Part shown: positions 49,622 through 58,906 of the stretch, in pieces
Position numbering within the stretch: position 1 is the stretch's first letter
Layout: each line of letters opens with the position of its first letter
Made by a program: the position numbers and the translations under genes
From: Bacteroidota bacterium
GTDB taxonomy: Bacteria; Bacteroidota; Bacteroidia; Chitinophagales; Saprospiraceae
Length of the DNA stretch: 64,000 nucleotides
NCBI GenBank assembly: GCA_016124585.1
Contig: WGNL01000025.1
Location: forward strand, 1 to 64,000
Reading direction: 5' to 3'
Notes under the pieces: model-generated
What the model saw: only the letters and a program-made list of their open reading frames with translations
What the model was told of the DNA's origin: nothing
Databases searched by the model: none

Positions 49622-51178
49622 TTATTTTGTAATTTGAAATTGTTTTGAAATAATAGGCTCGCTGCCGATGCAATACTGTAGCCAATACCCCCCGCTCGCC
49701 CATCCCCATACAGGAACAATAAAAGTCTGATCAAAGCTATCCGTTTTGAACTCCTTTACCAAACTTCCTTCACTATTGATGATGCGAATGGTCGCCCCAC
49801 TTGCAGGTTTTGGTGCATTTACGAGGAAGTTCAGGTAGTCGGAAGTAGGATTTGGGTAGATGGACAACCCGATTTCCGGTTTCTCATTTTCAATCGTGGG
49901 ATTTGGCAAATGACAGTCAGGCACAAGGCAACCAAAAGAATCCACCTTGAGCACCCAGCCAGGTATGTGCTGGCCCACCTTCAGGGTAGTACCTGCCACA
50001 ATATACCCACCATCCGTAGTGGTCGTCATTGTCCAAGGCTGTGGATTTAATTTTACGTCGTCAATCCATGAATAATACCTTGCCCAAAGGCTATCACCCT
50101 CCGGTGAAACCTTTGCCAACCAACAGCCAAAGCCTGGGGATGGGCCTGAAACGTTATCGGCAGTATATCCGGTCACGACATATCCGTTTCCGTCCGTTGC
50201 CTCCACCATGTCCACCAACTGAGTGAGCGGCCCTGGCTCGAAGCCCCTCAGTGGGGTGCTCCATACCATATTCCTGTCCGCATCCAACTTGAACACGTTG
50301 GCATCCCAATATATTAATCCCATTCCACCCACAGTTTGCTCTGTCCCTCTCCTGCTGGCCACCACAAGCCCTCCGTCTGAGGTCTTCAGCATGGCTTCTG
50401 CCTCCCCCCACAATTGGTTTGCACCGGGCGGTGATAGCCATTGCCATTCCATGTTACCATCTTCATCCGTTTTGACTATTAGGGTTTTATACACAAAGTT
50501 GTTCGAGACAATGTTAGTGTTCTCCCTGTTGCCCCCAATTATGTACCCTCCGTCGTTGTCCATTATTAGAGAAGTAGCTGTCTCCTGCCAATTCGTGCTT
50601 GCATATACCTTGAACAGTTCTTCATTATAATTTGAATCCAACAACAGCATTGAAATGTCAAAATCAAGTGGGCCAGCTATGGATTCATGGCCGAACAGTA
50701 TGGCAAAGCCTTTGTTGGGTCGTTGAAGAATGGTTCTTGGCACTAGGTATTGCAAATCAGGGTACAAAACGCTATGATATTCACGAGTTAATATTGTATC
50801 TCCTTGTTGTGAATACTTGATTAGCAAAGCCCTACTTATTGTATCACCCACGAGTGCTACCTCATACATGAAGCCATCATCTCCCTGCAATAAATTACAA
50901 TAATCATTAGAATAAAGCCTATCTGGGTGTTTGATTGATTTAACGAATTCAAGGTCACCTTGAAGATTGATTTTTGTGAGCATGATTCCCAATCGGCTTG
51001 GAATTAGAGTGTCACTAAATGTGGCTTTAAGATAATAACAAGTGTCTGTGGATGCCACTCCACTAAAGAATGCTGATGGGAAATCAAAAAAATGGAGCCT
51101 GTTAAATGTAGTTTGACCAAACGTCGTTGTTGCGGCCAATGAATAAATTAGCACCAATAATGAATAAATACGCTTCAT
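49622..51178 (-). CDS. T9SS type A sorting domain-containing secreted protein (beta-propeller-like)
   Basis: Signal peptide, repeated DGGYI(I/V)(G/A)G units, C-terminal IYPNPTSDYLNFLVNAP... tail. Confidence 0.85.
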   Translation of the reverse strand: MKRIYSLLVLIYSLAATTTFGQTTFNRLHFFDFPSAFFSGVASTDTCYYLKATFSDTLIPSRLGIMLTKINLQGDLEFVKSIKHPDRLYSNDYCNLLQGDDGFMYEVALVGDTISRALLIKYSQQGDTILTREYHSVLYPDLQYLVPRTILQRPNKGFAILFGHESIAGPLDFDISMLLLDSNYNEELFKVYASTNWQETATSLIMDNDGGYIIGGNRENTNIVSNNFVYKTLIVKTDEDGNMEWQWLSPPGANQLWGEAEAMLKTSDGGLVVASRRGTEQTVGGMGLIYWDANVFKLDADRNMVWSTPLRGFEPGPLTQLVDMVEATDGNGYVVTGYTADNVSGPSPGFGCWLAKVSPEGDSLWARYYSWIDDVKLNPQPWTMTTTTDGGYIVAGTTLKVGQHIPGWVLKVDSFGCLVPDCHLPNPTIENEKPEIGLSIYPNPTSDYLNFLVNAPKPASGATIRIINSEGSLVKEFKTDSFDQTFIVPVWGWASGGYWLQYCIGSEPIISKQFQITK

Positions 51179-51231
51179 GCTTCAATATTAAATACGTGGA
51201 GGAGGCAAAGCCTCCTCCACGTATAAATTAA

Positions 51232-54200
51232 TCACTTGATAATCACCAATTTGGCGATGCTGGACTCCCCGCCAATGAACTTGACTTTGTAGAAGTACAC
51301 ACCAGCGTCCACACCCTCTGTTGACCAACCTTGGCTTCCGTATTGCCCTGCCACCGCCAATTTGGCTACTGTCCTGCCTTGCAGGTCGGTCAGCAGTATG
51401 GTGGCCTCCTCAGTATCCTTTGGCAACTGCCAGTTGAACATGACGTTCTTCCGAGCAGGATTCGGGAAGGCTGTAACAAATCTTTCAGCAATCGCCGAAC
51501 TTGTGTTGGCAGCCCCATCCGGCATGTAGACCAACTGTTGGGCTTCGCTTGGGTCAAGTGCCAACACATCGTAGTTGTAGCCATACAATGCATTCAAAAA
51601 ACCCCTTGACATTGCCCCGGCTAAACCCGGTTCGTTATCAGCTATAGACTGGATGGAGGCAACCGTTGTAGGCGAAAGTTCCATGATGGGCGTACTATTA
51701 TTATAGATGTTTTCCCAAATACCAACTAGCGATACATAGCTGCTGTGCGCTTGGGTCTGTACGGTAGTCAACGTATAGTTCTGAGGTATGGCGGACAGCT
51801 TTTGATAGGCAGTCGTGAAATCGGCCTCGGCGACATAGGTTCCAACTATCGAATAGTCAGCTTCGAGGTTCAATTTGTTGGCAAGCCAAGTTCGAAGCAG
51901 GGTGGTGTCTACCGTCGTGGTATCCTTCAATATATCCCGTGTCAGGATATCAGCATACCGCTGCATGGCAGTCCGGTTCTCACCAACCTTGTTCTCCAGT
52001 GTGGTACGGGCCGTGGAGGTACCTGATTGGGACAATATGGCAGTTGCGGTTGTTGCTTGGTAAGCAGCTATGATTGCATCACGGAGTGCTACATCGCCCA
52101 GTTCGTCAGGATTAGCAGTCAGGATATTTTGCACGGAACTAGCTGAAAGAACGCTTATCTTGCTCACTGCGGCCCTCAGCACTTGGGAGGTGACATAAGG
52201 AGAAATTGATTGAAGCTGTTGAACAACAGACTGTGCATTCAGACTTGTAACATTACTTACGGTGGTAAGTAGGGATGTGGTGTTCCCACCGTCCAGTAAA
52301 GCGGCTAGGCTGGTTGCATCAGTCTGCCATGCGGATTTGGCGTCGTTGTATTTTGTATCAATATCCTGCCATTCAGTGGGCGAGAGAAAATCTAAGGCTT
52401 CACCCTCATCATCTGAATCACTTGGGCAAGTGTTTGACTTTAATACTTGATGATTGTTGACTCCAATTGGGTTATTGGGGATTTGAGCAGCGACATTTAA
52501 ATGGTAATAATCTATTGCACCTATTTCGTTCCGAAAATCACCATCCGTCAACACGGTATTATGTGAAAATTCATTCAGTACGGCCTTTCCATTTCCCTGT
52601 GATGGAAAAATACCTGCCCCGCTGCTTGCCACGTAGAAATCACGGGTGTTGTTGCCAAGGTTTTCATTGCACCAGTATTGAAGCCCAGTTTGGTCACCTG
52701 TGTTATCGCCCTGTGCCTGGTTGCCCTTTTGCAAGTAATCAAAATGATTCTCATTGATGAAATTGGCCGCCGTTCCACTTTGGTCAGTCAGGATGCCAAT
52801 CCTTTTTCCAGGAATGTCATTTGCACCAGTAAAATGATTTTGCTCAACCTTATAGCCTGAACAGTTGGTCATTACAATGCCCTTGGATGGGATGGTTGAT
52901 GGATAAGAATTTCCGCCTACATCGAATGTATTTCTTGTAAAAATTTGGTTTTGAAGGCCCCAAGCATTGATACCAATGTAGTTATTGGTGAAACTGCAAT
53001 TGTCCACCACAGTATTGGAGGCAAAACTATTGATGAAATTATTCGCACTAATACCGTTATGGAATCCTGTAAAGGTAGAACTGCCTGTAACAGAGAATAC
53101 AGCACCTGTTGCTGCAATCCCGTATGTTTGGCCAGACATAGCAACTGGTACGTTCTCCATCTCAAAATCACAATTAACAAACCTCATCCCACGGTTACCC
53201 AGTGTTAGTATATGGTAAAATGAGGTTTGATTTGGAAAGTATGTGCTTCCGTCCATTTCAAAATTGGTGTCAAAGAACCAGCACTTGTTTTCAAACGCAA
53301 AACTGTAGGGATAGAAGAACGCACCTCCGCAGTTAGAAATCGTGGATTCGTTCTGCGAGAGTACCCTACCACCGCCTTTTACCTCCATGGACATCGTGGC
53401 GCCCTTTATCAGCGCACCATTGGTCAGGTGCAGATACCCCTGACTGGCCAGACTCCAAGGCAGGCCAGCATTCCCTTCCACTACAAAACCCTTCCAGCCA
53501 TCAGGGCAGTTGTTGTACACTTCGCCACCATCCACGGTGAGTTTGCCTCCGGGCTGAATTGTCATGGTAGTACCTGAAGCCATACCAATACGACAAGTAA
53601 TTGTAAGTTTTCCTTGAGGTTTTACAATTACATTGCTTCTTAGCTGGCGATGAGAATTCCAAACAATATCTTGATTGGCTTCAATTATTATGTCGGGATC
53701 AGTTTGATAACAATTTCGTTCTGAATAAGAGAATTGACCATTACCAATGGGGAAGACTTCAAAAGGTGGATTATCTAATATTGTGGGTGGATTTCCTGTT
53801 TGGAAATTACTCATTGCGTAGTGTGCCCTCCCTAATTGACACTGCGTAAGTGCACATCTATAATTGGGGTCTGATGTTACTAAACAATGCATTTTGTTGT
53901 AAGGGGAATCTTCAGGAGTATCTTCACATGAATCTGCAAATTGAGGATGATTAATATGAGCTTGTAATGGAGATATATGGTCAACATTCAAGATGTGCAA
54001 AAATTCCCCTAAAATAGATGTGCCGTGTTCTGCTGGATATGTTGGAGGACCACCACAGTTATTTAACCCGAAAGTGTAATTAAAAGAACCTGTCATTACT
54101 GCGATTGGTCTTGGGTTTTTTGGACATGGAACTGCGTCATAAGTATATCCACCTAAACAGCCGTTGAACAAAAATATATGATATGCATTGATGGTTAAAT

Positions 54201-55134
54201 TCGAGGTTGCTAAAGTGTTGGCAGTATTAAAATTGCCGTTCCATGCATTATCATTTTGGTAGAAAAAAAGATCTTCACCTTCAACTGCATTACAGACAAA
54301 TCTTATTCTTGCATCTTGTATATGGTCTGAACCATCTGTTGGGTCGTCGCATAAATTTGATAAAAAATGATTAACACTGTGATTAGGGTCGTTAAACCAA
54401 GAATTAAGTATATAAGCATTACTCAAATCCCAATTTTCTGGATTACTGCCCGTTTTTTGAAAAACATGAAGTACTACTTTGATGTAACGTATTGGAGTGT
54501 GGGACAATAGATCTTTTTTAGGGCCATAATTGTAAGTAGTTTCACAAGGCGATGTTGAAGTTAATGGGCCATGACAATCCTCGTTATAGGTTGATCCACA
54601 TGAGTTTTGGACACATTCGCAAACTGAACATTGTTTAGGTTTCCCATGATTTGGATTGCAAATTGGATTTGTAAAAGAACAAGAGTAAGAAGAGCTTAAA
54701 GGAGTTGAATTAACATTTAGTGTAGCAGTAATTGAGATGTTAGGGTTGTAAACATCAGATTTATCAGTTTTAAATTTTACTAAAGGGAACTCATAAAATT
54801 CGTCTCCTTCAGGAATGATAATTGAAGTAACTGGTTCAACTAAATCATTGCCTGATAAAGTCAAGAGTGAGGTTCCCCAATTTTGTGTAAATGTAACTTG
54901 CACTTTTGCAGTGAAAAAATCATCTCTGTAATCGTCATTATTATTTCTGTCACACTGTGAAATATTGGAGGTTGAAATAGATAATATGTCACAAGAGGTA
55001 GGTTGGCAGAAAACGAAATTAGGAATTAATAATGCTGTAAAAATCCAATGTGCGCACCTAAATTTATGAATTAAATAAACTAGGTAATTTAAATGATGAA
55101 ATTTAGAAATGATACGATTTTTAAAATTTTTCAT
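51232..55134 (-). CDS. Large T9SS-secreted protein with metzincin-like N-terminal region and parallel beta-helix
   Basis: Motif GEFLHILNVDH, central beta-helix-type sequence (VDNCSFTNNYIGINAWGLQNQIFTRNTF), C-terminal AFPNPARKNVMFNWQLP...GVYFYKVKFIGGESSIAKLVIIK. Confidence 0.8.
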   Translation of the reverse strand: MKNFKNRIISKFHHLNYLVYLIHKFRCAHWIFTALLIPNFVFCQPTSCDILSISTSNISQCDRNNNDDYRDDFFTAKVQVTFTQNWGTSLLTLSGNDLVEPVTSIIIPEGDEFYEFPLVKFKTDKSDVYNPNISITATLNVNSTPLSSSYSCSFTNPICNPNHGKPKQCSVCECVQNSCGSTYNEDCHGPLTSTSPCETTYNYGPKKDLLSHTPIRYIKVVLHVFQKTGSNPENWDLSNAYILNSWFNDPNHSVNHFLSNLCDDPTDGSDHIQDARIRFVCNAVEGEDLFFYQNDNAWNGNFNTANTLATSNLTINAYHIFLFNGCLGGYTYDAVPCPKNPRPIAVMTGSFNYTFGLNNCGGPPTYPAEHGTSILGEFLHILNVDHISPLQAHINHPQFADSCEDTPEDSPYNKMHCLVTSDPNYRCALTQCQLGRAHYAMSNFQTGNPPTILDNPPFEVFPIGNGQFSYSERNCYQTDPDIIIEANQDIVWNSHRQLRSNVIVKPQGKLTITCRIGMASGTTMTIQPGGKLTVDGGEVYNNCPDGWKGFVVEGNAGLPWSLASQGYLHLTNGALIKGATMSMEVKGGGRVLSQNESTISNCGGAFFYPYSFAFENKCWFFDTNFEMDGSTYFPNQTSFYHILTLGNRGMRFVNCDFEMENVPVAMSGQTYGIAATGAVFSVTGSSTFTGFHNGISANNFINSFASNTVVDNCSFTNNYIGINAWGLQNQIFTRNTFDVGGNSYPSTIPSKGIVMTNCSGYKVEQNHFTGANDIPGKRIGILTDQSGTAANFINENHFDYLQKGNQAQGDNTGDQTGLQYWCNENLGNNTRDFYVASSGAGIFPSQGNGKAVLNEFSHNTVLTDGDFRNEIGAIDYYHLNVAAQIPNNPIGVNNHQVLKSNTCPSDSDDEGEALDFLSPTEWQDIDTKYNDAKSAWQTDATSLAALLDGGNTTSLLTTVSNVTSLNAQSVVQQLQSISPYVTSQVLRAAVSKISVLSASSVQNILTANPDELGDVALRDAIIAAYQATTATAILSQSGTSTARTTLENKVGENRTAMQRYADILTRDILKDTTTVDTTLLRTWLANKLNLEADYSIVGTYVAEADFTTAYQKLSAIPQNYTLTTVQTQAHSSYVSLVGIWENIYNNSTPIMELSPTTVASIQSIADNEPGLAGAMSRGFLNALYGYNYDVLALDPSEAQQLVYMPDGAANTSSAIAERFVTAFPNPARKNVMFNWQLPKDTEEATILLTDLQGRTVAKLAVAGQYGSQGWSTEGVDAGVYFYKVKFIGGESSIAKLVIIK

Positions 55135-55492
55135 TCGTAGAGATTGTTAAATTTTGAGATTTTAAGAAAAGCAAATCACGGAGCGAGTCGAAGTGATAAA
55201 AACATATCATCGAGTAGCATATTTAATTACAAAATCAGGTAACTAGTAATCGTTTTCGGTCACATGGCAAATGGTAACGTATGTATCGCAGTTTCTGTGG
55301 CAGCTCGTGCACCGGCCACTTGTGTTGGGTCTAGCATCATACAGATTACAAGGATAGGTTATTTGTTCCATGCTTCCAAGAAGCCCACCCGACTTTAACA
55401 AATAAAAGTAATGTAGCTAACAAATTTCTGACGCCAAGGCTAGTGCATTCCATTTTTGCTGCCCACCCCGTTCTGGACTGCGATGTCGTGTC

Positions 55493-55640
55493 ACGGGGTC
55501 GCACCCCGTTGCCAACGGGGTGCGACCATTTGCCAACGGGTCGCATCCATTTGCCATTGGGTCGCACCCAATTGCCAACGGGTCGCACCCATTTGTCACA
55601 AGGTCGCACCCAATTGTCAACGGGTCGCACCCATTTGTCA
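55493..55640. repeat. Tandem repeat: 7 units of ~21 bp (ACGGGTCGCACCCATTTGCCA-like)
   Basis: One 22-nt then six 21-nt units read directly; units 1-2 form a 14-bp inverted repeat (55497-55527). Confidence 0.95.
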
Positions 55641-55883
55641 CTTTTTTATGATGAGAATTGACTTTAAAGCTATCCGAATAAAATATATTTCAGTTTGTAA
55701 AAAAAATGTTGAGTCGCCTATTGACATGTTGATTTTTTGTAATTTAATTTGTGCAGGCATTGGCAATGTTTTCATAAAAAATCCAACGGAACCGCAAATA
55801 AACCGGTCTGTTCTGTCGAATGGCAGAGGGGCCAGTCTTTTAGAGTTCCCCATTCATTAACCTTTTAATTTTCATTTGAAATC

Positions 55884-56603
55884 ATGGAACCCGATCTCTT
55901 TTTCCCACCGCCTAGAACAAGCGACAACGCACCGTGGCTCAACAATTTTGTAGTGGTATTGCTGCCTATTTTTGCCGATTACGACATCACGCAAGCCGAG
56001 ATGGATGAATTGGAATTGGACAATACAGCTTTCCAATTTACGGTGACAAGACAAGGTGTTTACGACGATGTTAACGCCGAGTACATCAATACCCGCAACA
56101 TTATCTGGTCGGGTGATACCAACAACCCGAACCTGGCCGCAATTGGCTTCCCAAATCAGCCAGCTGTAGTAGCACCAGTACCTGCATCGGTACGTCCTAA
56201 CCTGTACGCCCGGCTCAAAAGCTTGGTATTCCGTTTGCGCCAGCACCCAAAAATGACAGAAGTAGTGGCCAAGCAACTGGGTATTTTGCCCAAACCGCAA
56301 TCCATTGACCCTTCACCTGATTATCAGCCAAATTTAGGTGGCAGTGTCTATAATGGACAGGCCGTGCTCGATTGCCCCGTGCGTGGTTTTGCGGGTTATG
56401 CCATTTGGCGTGCAGTAGGCGGCAGCAATGATTTTGTTTATCTTGACAAATCGTTGGGCAGGAGCTATACGGACACGACACCATTGCCAGAAGGAGTGAC
56501 AGCACAAATTCAAAGCTATCGGGTAAGGATGTTGGATACCAACAATCAATCAAGCGGACAATGGTCGAACATCGTGACGCTTACGGTGTCAATTGTTATT
56601 TAG
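55884..56603 (+). CDS. Hypothetical protein, C-terminal FN3-like
   Basis: Intact 239-aa ORF, C-term FAGYAIWRAVGGSNDFVYLDKSLGRSYTDTTPLPEGVTAQIQSYRVRMLD..GQWSNIVTLTV resembles fibronectin-III. Confidence 0.65.
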   Translation: MEPDLFFPPPRTSDNAPWLNNFVVVLLPIFADYDITQAEMDELELDNTAFQFTVTRQGVYDDVNAEYINTRNIIWSGDTNNPNLAAIGFPNQPAVVAPVPASVRPNLYARLKSLVFRLRQHPKMTEVVAKQLGILPKPQSIDPSPDYQPNLGGSVYNGQAVLDCPVRGFAGYAIWRAVGGSNDFVYLDKSLGRSYTDTTPLPEGVTAQIQSYRVRMLDTNNQSSGQWSNIVTLTVSIVI

Positions 56604-56693
56604 ATACTGATTTGGACAGGGGTTTTGGGTTTTCAGGCTTTTGGGGGTAATTCCTTTTCCCACAAGCCTATCACCCAAAATCCTTACTACACC

Positions 56694-58151
56694 TTATGCC
56701 AAAATCCCTTTCACTACTTCTCCCGAAACATCCGTCAGGCGATAGCGTCGGCCTTGGTGCTTAAAGGTCATTTTGGTGTGGTCAAGTCCCAGTTGATTTA
56801 GGATGGTCGCATGGAAATCGTGGATATGCACGGGGTCTTTGGCGATATTATAGCCAAATTCATCCGACTCGCCGTACACCATGCCCGGCTGAATGCCGCC
56901 ACCGGCCATCCAAGCGGAGAAGCAACGGGGATGGTGGTCACGGCCGTATTCTTTGGCATCAAGAGGGCCTTGGCAATAATTGGTGCGGCCAAATTCCCCG
57001 CCCCAAATCACGAGGGTATCGTCCAAGAGGCCCCGTTGTTTCAAATCCATTATCAGTGCGGCGGAGGGCTGGTCGGTCTGCTTGGCCTGCATGCCCATTT
57101 CTTCCACGAGGTTGCCGTGCTGGTCCCAGCCTTGGTGGTATAGCTGGATGAAACGGACGCCTTTTTCCGCCAGCTTTCTTGCCAGCAGGCAGTTGGCGGC
57201 GAAACTGCCCGGCATCAGCACATCGGCACCGTACATTTTCAGGATATGGTCCGGCTCGCCGTTGATGTCCATCACATCTGGCACACTGGTCTGCATCCGG
57301 TACGCCATTTCATACTGTTTTATCCTAGAAACGATTTCAGGGTCGCCCAATTCGTCGTAGCTGTCTTGGTTCAGTTCCGCCAAGTGGTCAAGGAAGCGGC
57401 GGCGGTCGGTGGAGGTCATCCCTTTGGGGTCTTGGAGATAGAGCACGGGGTCTTTGCCGCCCCGCAACAGTACGCCTTGGTGTGAAGAATCGAGAAAACC
57501 TGCCGACCATAGGTGGGCGTAAAGCCCTTGCGAATTGCCGCCCCCTCGGCTGGTCAGCACTACGAAGGCTGGCAGGTTTTCGTTCTCACTCCCTAGCCCA
57601 TAACTCAGCCATGCGCCCATGCTTGGCCTCCCGGCTTGTTGGTGGCCAGTTTGAAAAAAAGTAATGGCAGGGTCATGGTTGATGGCTTCGGTGAAAAGGC
57701 TGTTGACGATGCAAATGTCATCGGCCACCTGCCCAGTATAGGGGAAGAAGTCGCTAATCCAGGCGCCATGTTTGCCGTATTGTTTGAAGTCCACACCCGA
57801 ACCCACCAGTGGGAATTTGGATTGCCCGCTGGTCATGGTAGTAAGGCGCTGGCCCTGGCGCACGCTTTCTGGCAAATCCTGCCCGTGCATTTTGCGGAGC
57901 AGCGGCTTGTAATCAAAAGACTCCAACTGGGAGGGCGCCCCACTCTGAAAGAGGTAGATGACCCGCTTTGCCTTCGGGGCAAAATGCGGCATCCCGGCTG
58001 TGCTGTTTCCTTCATCGTCTTCTTTGTTGCAGGAAAACAAGCCCGGTATCATCAGCGAGCCCAATGCCGCAGAGCCAATGCCCAAGCTCATCCGGGAAAG
58101 GAATGTGCGGCGGTTGATATTTAGTTGGGATTCGAGTATTTGCTTTTCCAT
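56694..58151 (-). CDS. DUF1501 domain-containing protein
   Basis: NRRTFLSRMSLGIGSAALGSLMIPGLFSC; VIYLFQSGAPSQLESFDYKP, LWSAGFLDSSHQGVLLR, LDDTLVIWGGEFGRT. Start at 58151. Confidence 0.88.
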   Translation of the reverse strand: MEKQILESQLNINRRTFLSRMSLGIGSAALGSLMIPGLFSCNKEDDEGNSTAGMPHFAPKAKRVIYLFQSGAPSQLESFDYKPLLRKMHGQDLPESVRQGQRLTTMTSGQSKFPLVGSGVDFKQYGKHGAWISDFFPYTGQVADDICIVNSLFTEAINHDPAITFFQTGHQQAGRPSMGAWLSYGLGSENENLPAFVVLTSRGGGNSQGLYAHLWSAGFLDSSHQGVLLRGGKDPVLYLQDPKGMTSTDRRRFLDHLAELNQDSYDELGDPEIVSRIKQYEMAYRMQTSVPDVMDINGEPDHILKMYGADVLMPGSFAANCLLARKLAEKGVRFIQLYHQGWDQHGNLVEEMGMQAKQTDQPSAALIMDLKQRGLLDDTLVIWGGEFGRTNYCQGPLDAKEYGRDHHPRCFSAWMAGGGIQPGMVYGESDEFGYNIAKDPVHIHDFHATILNQLGLDHTKMTFKHQGRRYRLTDVSGEVVKGILA

Positions 58152-58205
58152 CTGAAAAAACTTGTTTCTGATTTCAGGATGTTGTGATTTAGGAATAAGC
58201 TCTCT

Positions 58206-58296
58206 TTGTCGCCGCTTTGTCATTGCCGAAGGCAAACTGTCCACGTCGCTTTTGAATCTTGTCGGTTTGCCTTCGGCAATGACAAAGCGGCGACAA
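58206..58296. repeat. 32-bp perfect inverted repeat with 27-nt spacer
   Basis: TTGTCGCCGCTTTGTCATTGCCGAAGGCAAAC (58206-58237) / exact reverse complement (58265-58296). Confidence 0.95.
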
Positions 58297-58381
58297 CCTC
58301 GGGACAGCAACATTACGACGGTAATTGACAATTGCGTCTTGTGTCATTTTCAATTCTCAATTTTCAATTTTCAATTCTCCA

Positions 58382-58816
58382 TTACCGATAAATATAACTG
58401 GTCATGTTCTCGATGATGTCTTGCTGGTGGTTGATGTAGGTGGATACAACATCACCAATGGAAATGAGGCCAAGTAGTTTGCCTTTTTCCATAACTGGCA
58501 AGTGGCGCACCTTCTTCTGGGTCATGATTTCCATGCAATCTTCAATACTGGTGTATGGCTCCACAACGGTCAGGCCGGGATGAGGTGTCATGATTTCATG
58601 GACGTAAGTATCAGCGCTGTACTTGCCTTTCAGCACGATTTTACGGGCATAATCCCGCTCGGTCAGGATACCAACTAATTGGTCGCCATCCATCACCAGT
58701 ACCGAGCCAACGTTGTGTTCTCCCATCACCCGGATGGCCTCGTACACTGTCAAATTAGGTTTTACAGTGAAAATCATGTTTCCCTTTTGGGCCAAAATCT
58801 GTTTTACGGTTTTCAT
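58382..58816 (-). CDS. CBS-domain pair protein
   Basis: VYEAIRVMGEHNVGSVLVMDGDQLVGILTERDYARKIVL and second CBS VRHLPVMEKGKLLGLISIGDVV. Confidence 0.92.
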   Translation of the reverse strand: MKTVKQILAQKGNMIFTVKPNLTVYEAIRVMGEHNVGSVLVMDGDQLVGILTERDYARKIVLKGKYSADTYVHEIMTPHPGLTVVEPYTSIEDCMEIMTQKKVRHLPVMEKGKLLGLISIGDVVSTYINHQQDIIENMTSYIYR

Positions 58817-58906
58817 CTTTTATATTGTTATTATGGTTGTATTGTTGTATTGCCTTAAGGTAAGTCATGAATAACTATATGACAATTTAACAATACAACA
58901 ATTAAT

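Noticed and set aside
55493-55640. CRISPR array
   Set aside because: Units are contiguous 21-bp near-identical repeats without unique spacers, and no cas genes are nearby.
55417-55641. ORFs with GCDPLAN / VGNWVRP / TGRTHLP peptide repeats over the tandem array
   Set aside because: The 21-bp unit is a multiple of 3, so several frames on both strands stay open; no start context or non-repeat domain supports a real protein.
58162-58416. 84-aa ORF and the N-terminal extension of the DUF1501 ORF (58152-58331)
   Set aside because: Both run through the 32-bp inverted repeat; the DUF1501 protein has a natural start at 58151.
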